Shown here: positions 12,833 to 24,099 of the stretch, in pieces
How the letters are laid out: the number at the start of each line of letters is the position of its first letter
Position numbering within the stretch: position 1 is the stretch's first letter
From: Sweltsa coloradensis
Taxonomy: Eukaryota; Arthropoda; Insecta; Plecoptera; Chloroperlidae
DNA: 64,000 nt
Reading direction: 5' to 3'
Assembly (NCBI GenBank): GCA_024449915.1
Contig: JAMZAV010000445.1
Coordinates: forward strand, 558,001-622,000
Translations under genes and position numbers: made by a program
The notes under the pieces: generated by a model
Told to the model about the DNA's origin: nothing
What the model saw: only the letters and a program-made list of their open reading frames with translations
The model's database searches: none

Positions 12833-13586
12833 TGTTGGATGAGCGTAATTTTTAAAAACGAAAAAAGGTAAAATTGCAATTTTCATGAGAAATAATTTTT
12901 CGATTACGCTCAAATTTCACACGAATATATAAATTTATAAAATTAAGGCTCTATAAAAAAAAAAGCATTACAATTGGATAAAGCATGTAGGTGTTTATAA
13001 GTAGAATAATTTTAAAAAATTATTTCTCATAAAAAATCACAATTTTACGATTTTTTTTTCAATTTTTTTAATATTTCTTCGACTTATAACACCTACATTA
13101 TTTATTCGATTGTAGGCCTAATGATTTTTTCACAGAACCTTTATTTTATGAAACAAAAAATCGTAAGTTGCGATTTTCATGAGAAATAATTTTTTGATTA
13201 TGCTCAAATTTCACACGAATAAATTAATTCATAAAAAAAAGGTTCTGTGAAAAATCATTAGGCCTACAATCGAATAAATAATGTAGATGTTATAAGTCGA
13301 AGAAATATTAAAAAAATTGAAAAAAATCGTAAAATTGCGATATTTATGAGAACTAATTTTTTGATTGCGCTCAAAAACGTGGCAGTTCTAAGTTCAGAGA
13401 TTTCAAAGGCCTCCATGAAATTTCATTGCAATTGGAGTAACGGTTTAGCCGGAATCGTGTTAACAGACACACAAAAATAAAAAAAAATAAAAAAATAAAT
13501 AAATAAATTTAAAAAAAACATTCCGGATTTTTTTCTCCAGTGTAGTGAAATGGAATCTTTGCTTTGCTCGCTACGCTCATCCAATT
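12833..13586. mobile_element. AT-rich composite foldback element
   Basis: The outer ends are TTGGATGAGCGTA and TACGCTCATCCAA. Inside, GAGAAATAATTTTT..GATTA(C/T)GCTCAAATTTCACACGAAT occurs twice in direct orientation (about 12886 and 13180). A segment of about 130 bp (13018-13150) is inverted at 13230-13350, including ATAGGCCTACAATCG-like and CTTCGACTTATAACA blocks. There is no coding capacity. It looks like a multi-foldback, non-autonomous DNA element. Confidence 0.7.
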
Positions 13587-13944
13587 AGTAATTATTAATT
13601 AATCAGTACATAGTTTTATTTCATAATACATTTCAAAACTCGAAATTTAGTGTCTTATAAGTGGCAATATTTCCAGTATCGTTATTACTTTGGCTTTAAA
13701 GCAATTCCGAATCGTATTCCAAGACCTGTAGATCTGTAGCAACCATAGATATCTTAACACCTATAAATTATATGGGATGTCTATGGTAGCAACTAGGTAC
13801 ATTATTACCAACTTTTTAACAACTTTTCAAAAATTTGAAACTTTTCACAAGCTTGGTGAAAAGTTTGCATGAAAGTGAAAACTTTTCAAACTTTTCATTG
13901 CAAACTTTTCGCCTTTACATCACTAATCACACCATCTGCGTTTT

Positions 13945-14020
13945 GTGTCGTATCACTCGATTTGAGGCGCAGATCTTGGCTTCAGATGACGTAGCAAGGG
14001 CGTGGGTTCGATTCACGAAC
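13945..14020 (+). repeat. tRNA-like fragment
   Basis: GATGACGTAGCAAGGGCGTG with GGTTCGATTCACG resembles the anticodon-to-T-arm part of a tRNA-derived repeat. No complete cloverleaf. Confidence 0.3.
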
Positions 14021-14544
14021 TATGCATGACTGTAGCCTTATGATAAGTCATCAAAACCTACGTAAATTATATAATATATTTTAATGATTCATGGATGGAT
14101 AATTTTTTTTAAATTACTAAGATTTAGCATGTTCAAATAAAAATCATAAAATACATTTCACTGTTAAATAACTTCTATTTTAATAAATATAAACATGTAA
14201 TAGTTCAACTACAAAATATTAGCAGTCTTTATCAAACAATAAATTTAGATTACTTTTTTTAGTTTATTAAACTATGTTTTGGTATTGAAATGTCCTAAAG
14301 GACGTTAATAACTTGTTTCAATCCTCGATAAAGAGTTTCTAGTGTAAATACATTCCATGAAGCGGCTCGTGTTGTGTGTTCGATCACTGGTCTAGCATCC
14401 GAGCGAGGGTGTGTTTACAACGGCCGCATCCTCTCCTCTGTCTAATTAATATCATTGTTACACCTCAAGACAAGCGTCAAGTGTGCATCACGAGCTGCTG
14501 GCCACACCTGTGCGGGGTTTTGACACCCGTGTTAGCTGCTTTTT

Positions 14545-14582
<38 letters not shown>
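14545..14582 (+). repeat. (ACAG)n microsatellite
   Basis: Nine to ten ACAG units. An inverted, interrupted (TCTG)n tract lies at about 14708-14731, so the two could pair. The opposed open frames across both tracts are artefacts. Confidence 0.95.
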
Positions 14583-14583
<1 letters not shown>

Positions 14584-14938
14584 TTTCAATTACCAACTCC
14601 TCGACTACAGCGCCGCGCATAATTAGACGAGTGAGCGCTGCGACTGTCTTACAACGCAGGTCGAACGGAACGGGACTCGTTGTCACATTGTTTGTAGTTT
14701 GTAAAATGTTTGTCTGTTTGTCTGTCTGTCTTTCCGGTCCCATACGGTCGAACGGCCAAAAAGATTTAGCTGAAATTTTAAACAGACATCCGTGACCAGC
14801 GTACTGGGAACTGCTAACAAAATGAGAGCAAAAATCCGTTGCGATTTAAACCTACAAAAAGTAATAAATTAAAAAATTGACTGAAAGTGTGTCGGATTTA
14901 TTTAACGACAGTGATTTTGTGAAGTGAAGATTGTCTCG

Positions 14939-15146
14939 TGGGCTAGGTCCGGGAAGTATCAATACCTCCCATGGGCTAGGTCCGGGATTGTCCATGCCTC
15001 CCGTGGGCTAGGTCCGGGATTGTCCATGCCTCCCGTGGGCCAGGTCCGGGATTGTCCATGCCTCCCATGGGCCAGGTCCGGGATTGTCCATGCCTCCCGT
15101 GGGCCAGGTCCGGGCTTGTCCATGCCTCCCGTGGGCCAGGTCCGGC
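14939..15146 (+). repeat. 32-bp minisatellite, 7 units
   Basis: GGGC(T/C)AGGTCCGGG starts at 14940, 14973, 15005, 15037, 15069, 15101 and 15133. The spacer GATTGTCCATGCCTCCCGT is nearly constant. The unit length of 32 is not a multiple of three, so the open frame across it (14924-15166) is a by-product. Confidence 0.93.
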
Positions 15147-15532
15147 TTCTCCTAGAATCTTGTTGAGTCGTTCATTCCGTGGACTTGAGGTTCATCTGTA
15201 ACTGAAACATCTTCTCCTATTCCAGGACTGGTCAGCTAAGAATCCTCCCGTGGATAGCTGCATGTCTCCTCAACGGTCACCCATCCTCCTTCAGGCCACG
15301 CTCGATGCTGCTTAACTTCCTCGCTCGGACTGGGCCCCCTCGTATCCACCAGGCTGCAGGCTGCTGACGAGAGCTGAAGTAAATCTTTTCCACATATTTT
15401 ACATATTCCATTCTTGCCTGGGGTGAACCCTGACCCTGTGACAACACTGGGCACGTGTACGACAGTTTACCATGGCTTTACGTTGCAAACAATTAGTAGT
15501 AACTATTGTTTTTTTATTTAGGAGTAAGTTAC

Positions 15533-16617
15533 CATGTATTCTAACAAAGACTACGGCGTAACGATCGGTATGTAGTCGACATTGCATATTGGAACAGTGT
15601 TGGCTAAGCGCTGAAAGGGTTGGGGTTCGATTCCCGACAGAGTTAATTTTTTTATTTTTAAAAGTCGTACGCTTTTGCCGGGAGTGTTTGTAGGTATTTG
15701 TAACAAGGCGAGAAAGTCTGTTTTATCTTCGATTGTTAATTATTGCATGCCAATACGTTTTGCTCAATGCCACAGCGTGATACAAATTTCGACATTACAC
15801 ATTTATTTTATTTTATGCTAGAAAAACCAAGACATGCACATTGTACACATTATTATATTTAATACATTACAAAAAAAATAAACACACATACACATAATAT
15901 AAAATATAAATTAAATACTAGGGATACCGATTATTTTAGTGGCAATTATTGTTTATTTTCTTTAATAGTATGTTTACATGTATTCTAACATAGACTACGG
16001 CGTAATAATTGGTATGTTGTCAAAATAGCTTAATAGGAAAGTGTTGGCCTGGTGCTGAAAGGTTTGGAGTTCGATTCCCGATAGCGTTTATTTTTTTATT
16101 TTTAAAAGTCTTACGCTATTGCCGGGAGTGTTTGTAGGTATTTTTAACAAGGCGAGAAAGTCTGTTTTATCTTTGATTGTTAATCATTTCATGCCATTAT
16201 GTTTTGCTCAATGCCACAGCGAGATACAAATTTCGGCTCTACACATTTATTTTATGCTAGAAAAAACCAAGACATGCATGTTGTTCACATTATATTATAT
16301 ACATTACAAACAAAATAAATATTCCCACATAATGTATAAAATATCAATTAAATACATAGGGATACCGATTATTTTAGTGATTATTGTTATTTTATTTAAT
16401 AGTATCTTTACATGTATTCTAGCATAGACTACGGCGTGATAATTGATAGGTTGTCGACATAGCATAATAGGAGAGTGTTGGCCTGGCGCTGAATGGTTTG
16501 AGGTTCGATTCCCGACAGAGTTTTTTTTTTTAATTTTAAAATTCGTACGCTATTGCCGAGAGTGTTTGTAGGTTTTTATGACAAGGCGAGAAAGCCTGTT
16601 TTAACTTTGATTGTTAA
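15533..16617 (+). repeat. 435-444-bp tandem repeat, 2.5 copies, each with a tRNA-like B box
   Basis: CATGTATTCTAACAAAGACT starts at 15533 and recurs at 15977 and 16412, followed each time by ACGGCGT and later GTTGGC...GCTGAA...GGTTCGATTCCCGA. The GGTTCGATTCC-like box (about 15625, 16067 and 16498) with an upstream GTGTTGGCCTGG segment resembles a pol III tRNA-type promoter. Copy 3 stops after about 205 bp. The short open frame at 16119-16427 is a shadow. Confidence 0.9.
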
Positions 16618-16917
16618 AACCGTTTATCTTACGATAAAACCAAATTAACCTACGCGTTCACATTGATTCAAACTTTGATATGCAGTATGCAAATTTGAGT
16701 TAAAAAATCTGTACACTTGTCCCGAGGTTGACCAATATGGAGTAAATTTCGGTGATATCACTAATTTTTAATTCAAAATCAATGAATTAATTTAGGAATA
16801 CGCGTACTAGTTAGCATAGATTTATTCTTCATAAACGTCAGTGTGAAATTTGATAACGGTGTTGTAAACCGTTTACCCGGTGAAACCAGAAAGCTGAGCG
16901 CCTAAACTCGTCTCCGA
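16618..16917. mobile_element. truncated copy of TTAA element B
   Basis: From AAACCGTTTATCTTACGATA to GCTGAGCGCCTAAACTCG this stretch is the reverse complement of the interior of 52012-52578, with substitutions and small indels. Neither terminal inverted repeat is present: it meets the tandem repeat on its left side and loses similarity after about 16917. Confidence 0.8.
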
Positions 16918-17109
16918 TTTTGAATGCCATTATCATTATTCATATTCCCACAGGCTGCAGGCGCATGTACCTGGTTAGCCTGCCGACGTCTCTTATTGGC
17001 ATGTGGTGGAAATTTGAGGGCCTATGTGTTAAGACTTTTTCCGCTGTCATCTTCCATCAGCGAGTGAAGGTTTTGAAGGAAAGCATAAGGACTGTCTTGT
17101 AAGCGACGA

Positions 17110-17290
17110 CCAGGTCAAAAACATTCACCAAGATCGGCCCAATGACGACGACAACGACGATTAGAGGAAACCACCCCTTTCCTCCCCTCGGCTGTGGCTG
17201 GATCTGTCTAGCACAGGTCTGCCTTCCCACATTATCTTGGTGCAAAAAAGTGGTGCATTATGACCGAACGGTTGACGCGCCCTCAAACCA
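17110..17290 (+). repeat. dispersed GC-rich repeat, second copy
   Basis: It shares GACGACGACAACGACG, CTCGGCTGTGGCTGGATC and AGCACAGGTCTGCC with 10240-10430. The right side has GAACGGTTGACGCGCCCTC, whose GACGCGCCCT core recurs inverted near 7765. Confidence 0.5.
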
Positions 17291-17539
17291 AATAAACTAA
17301 AACTAATTGGGACTAAGCGTGAGTTCAATCATACTTTGAATGCTGGAGACGCGAGTTCAATACCAGCCGAAGGCAATTCTGACAAGGTTTGAATCCGTTC
17401 TTGGGGTTTGGGGAGGATCCACTGAAGCAATGTCAGATAACAGCATTTGTCTCTTACGATTGAGGAAACACTCGGCCTCGCACAAAACCTTGCCACCTTG
17501 TGGTAAAGTTGATATGTTTTCATGTTTAATGTTTGTTAA

Positions 17540-17828
17540 TCTCGCTAATGTACCGATATTTTGAAAGTCAAAGCAAAGTGCATGAAAGTTAGTTGAATGA
17601 AAGAAGAATTTGAATGAAAAAGAAAAAGAAAGGAAAAAAACATTATTTTGGGGATATAATAAAATCTCCATTTTGGCCATTATATGCAAATTTTGGGTCA
17701 ATAAGAAAACGAATGTTCCATCCAAAAAATATTTTTTTTTTTTTCATTCAAGTGCCTCTTTCATTCAACCAACTTCAGTCATTTTCCGTTGACTTTCCAA
17801 ATATCGGTAAGAGTGCTCTGGACTAGCC
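17540..17828. mobile_element. foldback element related to MITE A
   Basis: The left arm CCGATATTTTGAAAGTCAA with GTTGAATGAAAG is inverted on the right as CTTTCATTCAACCAAC with GACTTTCCAAATATCGG. It ends GGACTAGCC followed by TTAA at 17829-17832. Arm sequence resembles MITE A at 51577. The outer left end is decayed. Open frames here (17610-17826 and 17357-17725) are products of the A-rich arms. Confidence 0.65.
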
Positions 17829-18324
17829 TTAAATGGTGTATTTCAAGAGTCACTTGCAGAAAACTTTATTTTTTAAATTTCGTATGTCACTCACCAATGA
17901 CTGATAATTAACCTAAAAATGTTTCCGACGGTGGGAGTCGAATGAGTAACCTCCCGCATGAATCTGTTGGGCTCCTTGCTACAAGGCGATACTTTCAGGC
18001 TGGTTAGTAGCCTCTGTGTTCTCCTAAGACAATATCAAGCACCATCTGAGGGGCTCGGGATGAAAAACAAGTGCCCTGGCTTTCTAAAGGTCGTTACGAG
18101 ACGAGTGTGTGAGGACTGAGGAGTGGAGAGCTCATGTCAAGTGCACAGGGATCGAATACAAAATGTGAGTGAATCTTGAGGATACTGACGCCGCAATAAA
18201 TACAATATAAACAATTTCGAGGGAAAACCGCCCCTCGTGGTTATATGACTAACTGTGATAGTTAGTAGGGAATGTCCTCCAAGGACTGTTTTATCCCATG
18301 AAGAAAATGTTAGGTACACCTTCA

Positions 18325-18441
18325 GTTAGGATTGCCGGTGGTAGTGGTGGGTATCGATCCGTCGACTTCTCGATTCAGAGTTCCGCGTGTTACCAATGTA
18401 TCAGCTACATCCATTCTTTCGATATATATATATATATATAT
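18325..18441 (+). repeat. tRNA-like fragment followed by (TA)n
   Basis: GTGGTGGGTATCGATCCGTC resembles a degenerate B box. A (AT)n tract lies at about 18423-18440. Open frames here are not convincing. Confidence 0.3.
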
Positions 18442-18826
18442 TTCTTACACCTGCTTCCAACATATTATGTCGGGTCAGGGGGTGGCTAACCACCAGATTT
18501 TCTAGGGCACACAGAGTTTATTAACACTGGCTTGCCGGGCCTGTTATGTTCTCTTCTCCTTCAATTTCTTCGTTTTCCATTTCTTCTTCTCCTTTAATAT
18601 CGTCCTCTTCTTTCTTTCTTCTTACCACCAGCTTACGCCATTTCCTTCTGTCCTCCCATAGTAGTTCTGCTGCTATTTCTTCCAAACACCAATCTCTTTC
18701 AATAGTAATTTAAATTACAATACCGAGATTAAGTATGACAAGCACTAGAGAGAGTTGTAGAGCAGCTACTAAATCAACGGATCGTCAAAGAATTTAAAAA
18801 TAAAATCGATCGATGTCAATGTTTTT

Positions 18827-19095
18827 GGTGGAGGCGCCGGGTATCAAGACAAGCAAAGCCTATCACTAAAAATATGCCGTTGCTTGTTCTTTCATTCATA
18901 ATATATGGTTGTAGTGTCGGGGCGGGCACTTGCGTTTCAAACTTTCTGGTAGTCTACCCTCCCCCCCCCATTCCTGGGGTTATCAAAAACATTTTGTAAC
19001 ATCCTCGTTGAAGGGTAAGGTCAACAAAAACGCATGTCAAGGTCGTCGTGTTCGGTTTTTCTCGTGAGACGTGACACATGCACAGACGGACGGAC
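18827..19095 (-). repeat. dispersed GGCACCTCC-core repeat
   Basis: It starts with GGTGGAGGCGCCGGGT, then CAAACTTTCTGG, CCTGGGGTTATCAAAAACAT, CATCCTCGTTGAAGGGTAAG, TTCGGTTTTTCTCGTGAGAC and ends near GACGGACGGACAG. The same order of blocks is found at 42883-43075 (same orientation) and inverted at 44210-44394, 48760-48937 and 39440-39520. Confidence 0.75.
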
Positions 19096-19099
19096 AGAA

Positions 19100-20744
19100 A
19101 AGTGATCATATAGGGGACCCTTTAGACTCTCTCATTACTTAGAGAGTAGAGTGTTGCAAACTAGATTAAAGGACGTTATACACAACAAATACACATTAGC
19201 AGATATAAATTATTTGAGTTCTAAAAAAAAAAAAAATCATTCGTGGTTCTTGTACAATTTTTCGTAAAAATAAATGATAGATTCCATAGTTTATTATTTA
19301 TTGTAAAACACTTTGTATTCAATTACAAATATTGTCCCCTATAAGAATAAAAAAGTTTTTTCTAGAGTATTTAAATTTGTCTAGTCTTCTCTAAGACTAA
19401 AAATCTATCCTAATTCGCTAAATATTATCATATTATAGTTTCTAGTCCTACCCTCTCGGACTTAGAAGTATTTAGCACGTGTTTCTAGTCGAGTAGCTGT
19501 TGAGCCTCGACCTAGTGTAACCCGAGCTTGTACACGAGGTTCTGACGAGAACCAGGTAATGTTCTGCTAATAAGTCCATGTGAGGGGGTAACTTGATACT
19601 CCAAGTGTCGAGATGGTCTCACTCCTCGTCAAACCCGGCTCCCTGTCAGGCGTGCACGGCGAGGTTCCATCATATCTCACGAGAATATTCACCCCTAAAA
19701 TATATAGCTTGACGGAAACCTACCCCCAGCCCAGGAACAACAGCCTTTCAGCAGGTGACAAAGAATTATGATGAGGACTCTGTGAAAATATACATTGATT
19801 AAAAAATATAGATCTACTTTGCAAAAGCTTGTAATAATGTTAAAATAAATACATATATATTTCGCGGTGCGACATTTAGTTTCTCTAGAAATACATAACA
19901 AATTATATCTTTAAAACATATTTCTTCACTAAAGCTAAAATAAGCTATTTATAGGAAAAATTACCAATAAATAATTGTCCCCTACAATTACAAATTGGCA
20001 AAAACTAGCATATTCACCCTTTATTCTGACCTGTTGGACAAATCAAAATCAAACATACACCCTACCTGTATTTGCATGTAAGCACGTGTTCAATGTAAAT
20101 TAATGAATTTTCCCTCAATAACCTTAATTTATGTATATTTTATTTTGTTCTAGAATGATAAATGATAAATTTATAGCTTGAAGAGTTTCCATTATCTTCG
20201 AATTATTTAATTTTAACTGTTTTTAATTAAATTTATTAGTCCATATTGAGCAAATTAGTGAGAACAGTATCACATTGTACTCTGATTGTACAACGCTATG
20301 TAGACTTTCTCCCGCTCTTCTTTCTATACTATTAATTAATTTGCTCAATTATTTTGGCAATTGTGATTTTGTGTTATCAGTAGTAGTGGCATATTATTGT
20401 CCTATCAGCACTGGCAGGATGTGATATTGCGTCAGAGATAGACTTGACCCCTCGGCTGGGCGTATCTCACAGGTGGTGACCCTAGGGCCAATCACTTCCT
20501 AGTATATGGCGGCCGGATATTGGGCACTATCACCCAACAACTGACCTCTAGCTGGAATTTGGCGCAAACTCAAAACTCTATATCGTAAATTATAAGTTTG
20601 TTTTAAACATTATTTATAAATATTTCCTAGATTTGTATGTTACACAATCACTTGAATAAAAGCTCACGTACAAATTTCGGGTGTGTTTCTTCTCGCATCA
20701 TCAGTCATCACGTGTGCTCTCTCCATTCATAGGAGGCCGGGGGG
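19100..20744. other. no gene recognised
   Basis: AT-rich intergenic DNA. No repeat family seen elsewhere in the window and no credible coding frame. Confidence 0.55.
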
Positions 20745-21196
20745 GGGGGTCTATTTACTAAGTGACAGCGACAGTGACAAGTGACAACAGTCGATCTCAT
20801 GCGACAACTTTAGTGAGAAGAGCAAGTGAGAACTGACACCTTGAATTTTCATGCCAAAATAAATAGTAATTGCTTGCATTTCCTTACGTAACTGTTTATA
20901 AAATTAAAGAAACATTGGCAGACGGCATTAAATGTAAAATGTGTCATTGTTGCCAATACACCGCTTGTTTAATGTTTATAGCTGCAGTCAGGTGCGTGCA
21001 GCTTTTTATTGGCAATAATAAACACTGCACTTTTAAAGCCGCCTGCCACATTGGCAGACAAACAGCTACATACAGAAAATATAAGTAATTACTATTTTAT
21101 TTGGTATGATGAAAATTCAAGGTGGCAGCTCACTTGCTCTTTCCACTAAAGTTGTAGCATGCGATCGACTGTTGTCACAATTAGTAAATAGACCCC
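20745..21196. mobile_element. MITE with about 115-bp terminal inverted repeats
   Basis: The left arm begins GGGGGTCTATTTACTAA and runs through GACAACAGTCGATCTCATGC, ACAACTTTAGTG and CACCTTGAATTTTCAT. The right arm is its inverse, ending TTAGTAAATAGACCCCC. The left arm has a GTGACA expansion. A nested inverted pair (TTGGCAGACGGC, GCCGCCTGCC) lies in the centre. The 72-residue open frame at 20870-21088 spans this centre and is not convincing. Confidence 0.85.
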
Positions 21197-21379
21197 CGTG
21201 ACTGTTAAACCCGCGCTTCCTAAAAAATATTTTAATTTGTATCTACATTTATTAGTATTAAAAAATGCGACTTTTAAATGAGGTGGTGTTTATTTTGAAA
21301 GCATTTACAAATGTAATAATGGAGGTGCTCTAAGATGCTACTGAGTTGTTCGAGAAGACGATGGTTAAACAAGACATGC

Positions 21380-21425
21380 TTTTGTGGGATTCGAACCCAT
21401 GTACCGCAATATGGCCACACATTTT
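21380..21425 (-). repeat. tRNA-like B-box fragment
   Basis: The minus strand holds GGTACATGGGTTCGAATCCC followed by ACAAAAGCATG. The D-arm side is unclear. Probably a SINE remnant. Confidence 0.35.
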
Positions 21426-22984
21426 AATTTAGATTTGTGCTCCAAACTCATAATGCCACCGTTGACGACAAAATAATGTCTTATTCACGAAGATGTATTT
21501 AATTTATTAATTATAATTATATATTACCGTGGGTTCTTATAAAAAAAATATTCGATACTTCACAATAGGTCTATATTATTAGAAGATGTATACTGTACTT
21601 ATGTGATTTTAGTGTTTTTGTGGATGAGATTCCAATGCAACATATGATAATGTAAACACTTTTTCACAAGGCCAAGGCCCACTTAACTTTGCCCTTACCC
21701 CCCCCCCCCCCAAATATAATCTTATCAAAAGTAAATGTGTCGGTATCTATTTCGATGATAGGTAAACAATTCTTTAACAGAACGTGTTCAAAGCCTCATA
21801 GTGTCTATAGTTATTAACTTCGCGCTATGTTATGATGATGTACCAGCCAATCTCTTGACTAGTGTGGTACGCAGCTATCGTGTCTGGACCGTTCAGCAGG
21901 GATACGCCACGTGGAAGTATTCTTGGCTTTTCTCTTTGTCACTATCGTCACAACTAAAACTATCAGCTGCATCGTATTGCAGTTTTGTCCCCCACCCACT
22001 AAAACAATCGCTGTGTTGCGTCGAGATAACTTTAGTTTAGAATAAACATAGATATTGGAAGGTTATATCAACTCGGATAGGGAATGATAAATAGAGAGAT
22101 GATTGAAAATTGAAGGTTGGATTTTTTATTTATCACATGTTCTAATGATACCAACAGTTGATTTGACAAGCAACGGAAATAAATATTTTAAATAAACCAT
22201 CAAAACGATCACTAAAGGGGAAAGGTGGTATATTTTTACAAATATACCCCCCCCCCCCCCTAGCCCGCAAGGCACATCAATACTCTTCATCTTCATTTCC
22301 CACTGTCCATTCCCCCACCCCCCACCCCCCACCCACTACCAGCTTTGGTCACAGTTATTTGTTTCTTCTCAATATATGTATGAATAACTTTATTTTCTAG
22401 TCCCGCCTAAAACACTAGAAATCAAAAAGAGATGTACTAAGTACTAAATAAAATATCTAATAAGTAAACCTGGTAGACATTTAAAAATCGAAATCTTGTC
22501 ACTCTGTAAGACTCCAGTGTAATTCAGTTACATTTTCTAACTGGTCGGTATTTATGGAAGACTTTAAATCGTCACTGGCCGAAGTGTACACGCAGTCAAC
22601 GGTTCGAAGTAACCTTTATCTAATTTGCCGCCTAAACAGCTCTATCCTTGAGGCTCCGCCTAGTTCCCCGAAGCCTCCTCGCAACAGTCTGGAAACGAGC
22701 GAACCAGGCTTATCGGTTGTTCATCTCTGCTATCTCTCATCAGAAGGAGCTACTTGAATTTTAGCCGTTTGTGGGGAATGTGCCGTGAATTCGTATTTCC
22801 GTCGAGCGAAACCTGGAATTCGTATCAAATCCAGGATGAGCTCGGCCTTGCTTGTGCTTGGCGCCTGCGAGTGCTCTGGACTCTGCTAGATGTCGACTGG
22901 AGATACAGAGCAAATAGCTTCTCCATGACTCCTAGCTGCTTTGAAGAGCCGGTCACTTACATGCAACTTACAACTTTAATAGTT

Positions 22985-23075
22985 TGTACAACCAAGAAAT
23001 TATAAACTTGAGCTAGACCGGGGACTGAACCCGGGTCTCCCGCTTTCCGGGTCTTTACCACAGAGCCGAAGTTTT
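22985..23075 (-). repeat. tRNA-like sequence, probably SINE-derived
   Basis: On the minus strand CGGCTCTGTGGTAAAGACC (D-arm like) precedes CCGGGTTCAGTCCCCGG, a perfect 5-bp T stem with a TTCAGTC loop. The anticodon arm and acceptor stem do not form properly. Confidence 0.45.
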
Positions 23076-23144
23076 TGTGCATTATGAATTCCACTTACTC
23101 GAGTATTTTTCGAATAGTTAAACGGTGTTAGACCACCTCCACCC

Positions 23145-23460
23145 AGAAAGTTTCCAAATTTCTCTACCCGGCACCTCCACCATTTGTGTACAAAATAAAT
23201 AATATTTAAATGATCTAATTTATGATTGTATAAAATAAATAAATAAAAAATTGTATTTAGAGTCCACCCACTCAGTTATATAACTGATTTTCAGTGGGGG
23301 ACAGTAAATCAAAGCGACCAAGCCAACCCTACCCTCTTTATACGCGGCACCTCCACCAATAATGAGATTTGGATGCTTGAATAAAACTTATACTATTTTA
23401 TTTTTGTATTCTTCTTCCACGATCTGTTGATTAAGTAGCTTCGCTCCATTTTTCAAAAAC
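23145..23460 (+). repeat. two GGCACCTCC-core repeats flanking a SINE fragment
   Basis: ACCCGGCACCTCCACC is at 23166-23181 and CGGCACCTCCACC at 23345-23357. CACGATCTGTTGATTAAGT with AGCTTCGCTCC (23417-23450) follows the second. The SINE fragment 23231-23331 lies between. Confidence 0.65.
23231..23331 (-). repeat. SINE, family 1, truncated
   Basis: Only the (TTTA)n tail, hairpin and GTTGGCTTGGTCGCTTTG part remain. The head is replaced by a GGCACCTCC-core repeat starting near 23332. Confidence 0.8.
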
Positions 23461-23759
23461 TCCCGAACCCGCGCTTTTCAGTCGGTACCTAGTGGGTAGT
23501 ACAAGTATTAGGTAATATTTACACTGACACTTGCCTAAATAAATCACGCGCCATTCACGTATAAAACAGGAAACTGTAGAGATTACCAACGGACAAATTG
23601 AGCAATAGTTTCCCAATAATTGAGATATCAATGTCTTATCATCGTATAATAAGAGTTAATATTGTTTACAGAAGGAGGGGCCTGAGACTGGCAACTTATT
23701 AAGGTGAAGGTTTTACTTATCGGACACGACCAAGGTGAAGGCTGGCTATGTAACAGTTG

Positions 23760-23810
23760 CAGTGGCGGATCTCAAAGAGGGGGTGCGCTGCCGCCCCCCG
23801 TACGCCACTG
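23760..23810. mobile_element. 51-bp palindromic transposon-end remnant
   Basis: CAGTGGCGGA at the left is inverted as TACGCCACTG at the right, with GGGGGTGCGC/GCCGCCCCCC between. CAGTGGCG termini are common in DNA transposons. Two ends without an interior suggest an internal deletion or a very short MITE. Confidence 0.4.
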
Positions 23811-23999
23811 ACGACTTGAAGTCGATTTCAAAATAATTCCCAATCAATAGCAAGACACGGAATTGGAATGGAAACTAATACATTTTATTTATTATTTATT
23901 TATAATTATTATTAGAAGTGTGGTCAATATAAGTCCGTCATGAATATCGTATAGTAAGTTTTGTGTAGGGATGCACGATAATTAAAAAAAATCATAAAA

Positions 24000-24056
24000 A
24001 ATTATTTAACGCCTATCCTATTCAGTTAAAAAACTGATTTCCGAAGGACAACTTTT
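24000..24056 (-). repeat. SINE/LINE family-2 tail
   Basis: The minus strand reads AGTTGTCCTTCGGAAATCAG, TTTTTTAACTGAATAGGA and GGCGTTAAATAA. It lies just after the lone hAT end at 23967. No head is recognised. Confidence 0.65.
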
Positions 24057-24099
24057 TGTAAAATGAAAAATTAATTTAAAAAAAAAATCAAAAAGTTAA

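Noticed and set aside
14376..14795. 139-residue frame
   Set aside because: It is opened by the ACAG and TCTG microsatellites. An opposed frame exists on the other strand for the same reason.
14924..15166. 80-residue repeat protein
   Set aside because: The minisatellite period is 32 bp, not divisible by three, so the repeated peptide is not kept in one frame by design.
22985..23075. Functional tRNA gene
   Set aside because: The T arm is perfect but the anticodon and acceptor stems fail. I keep it as a tRNA-like SINE fragment.
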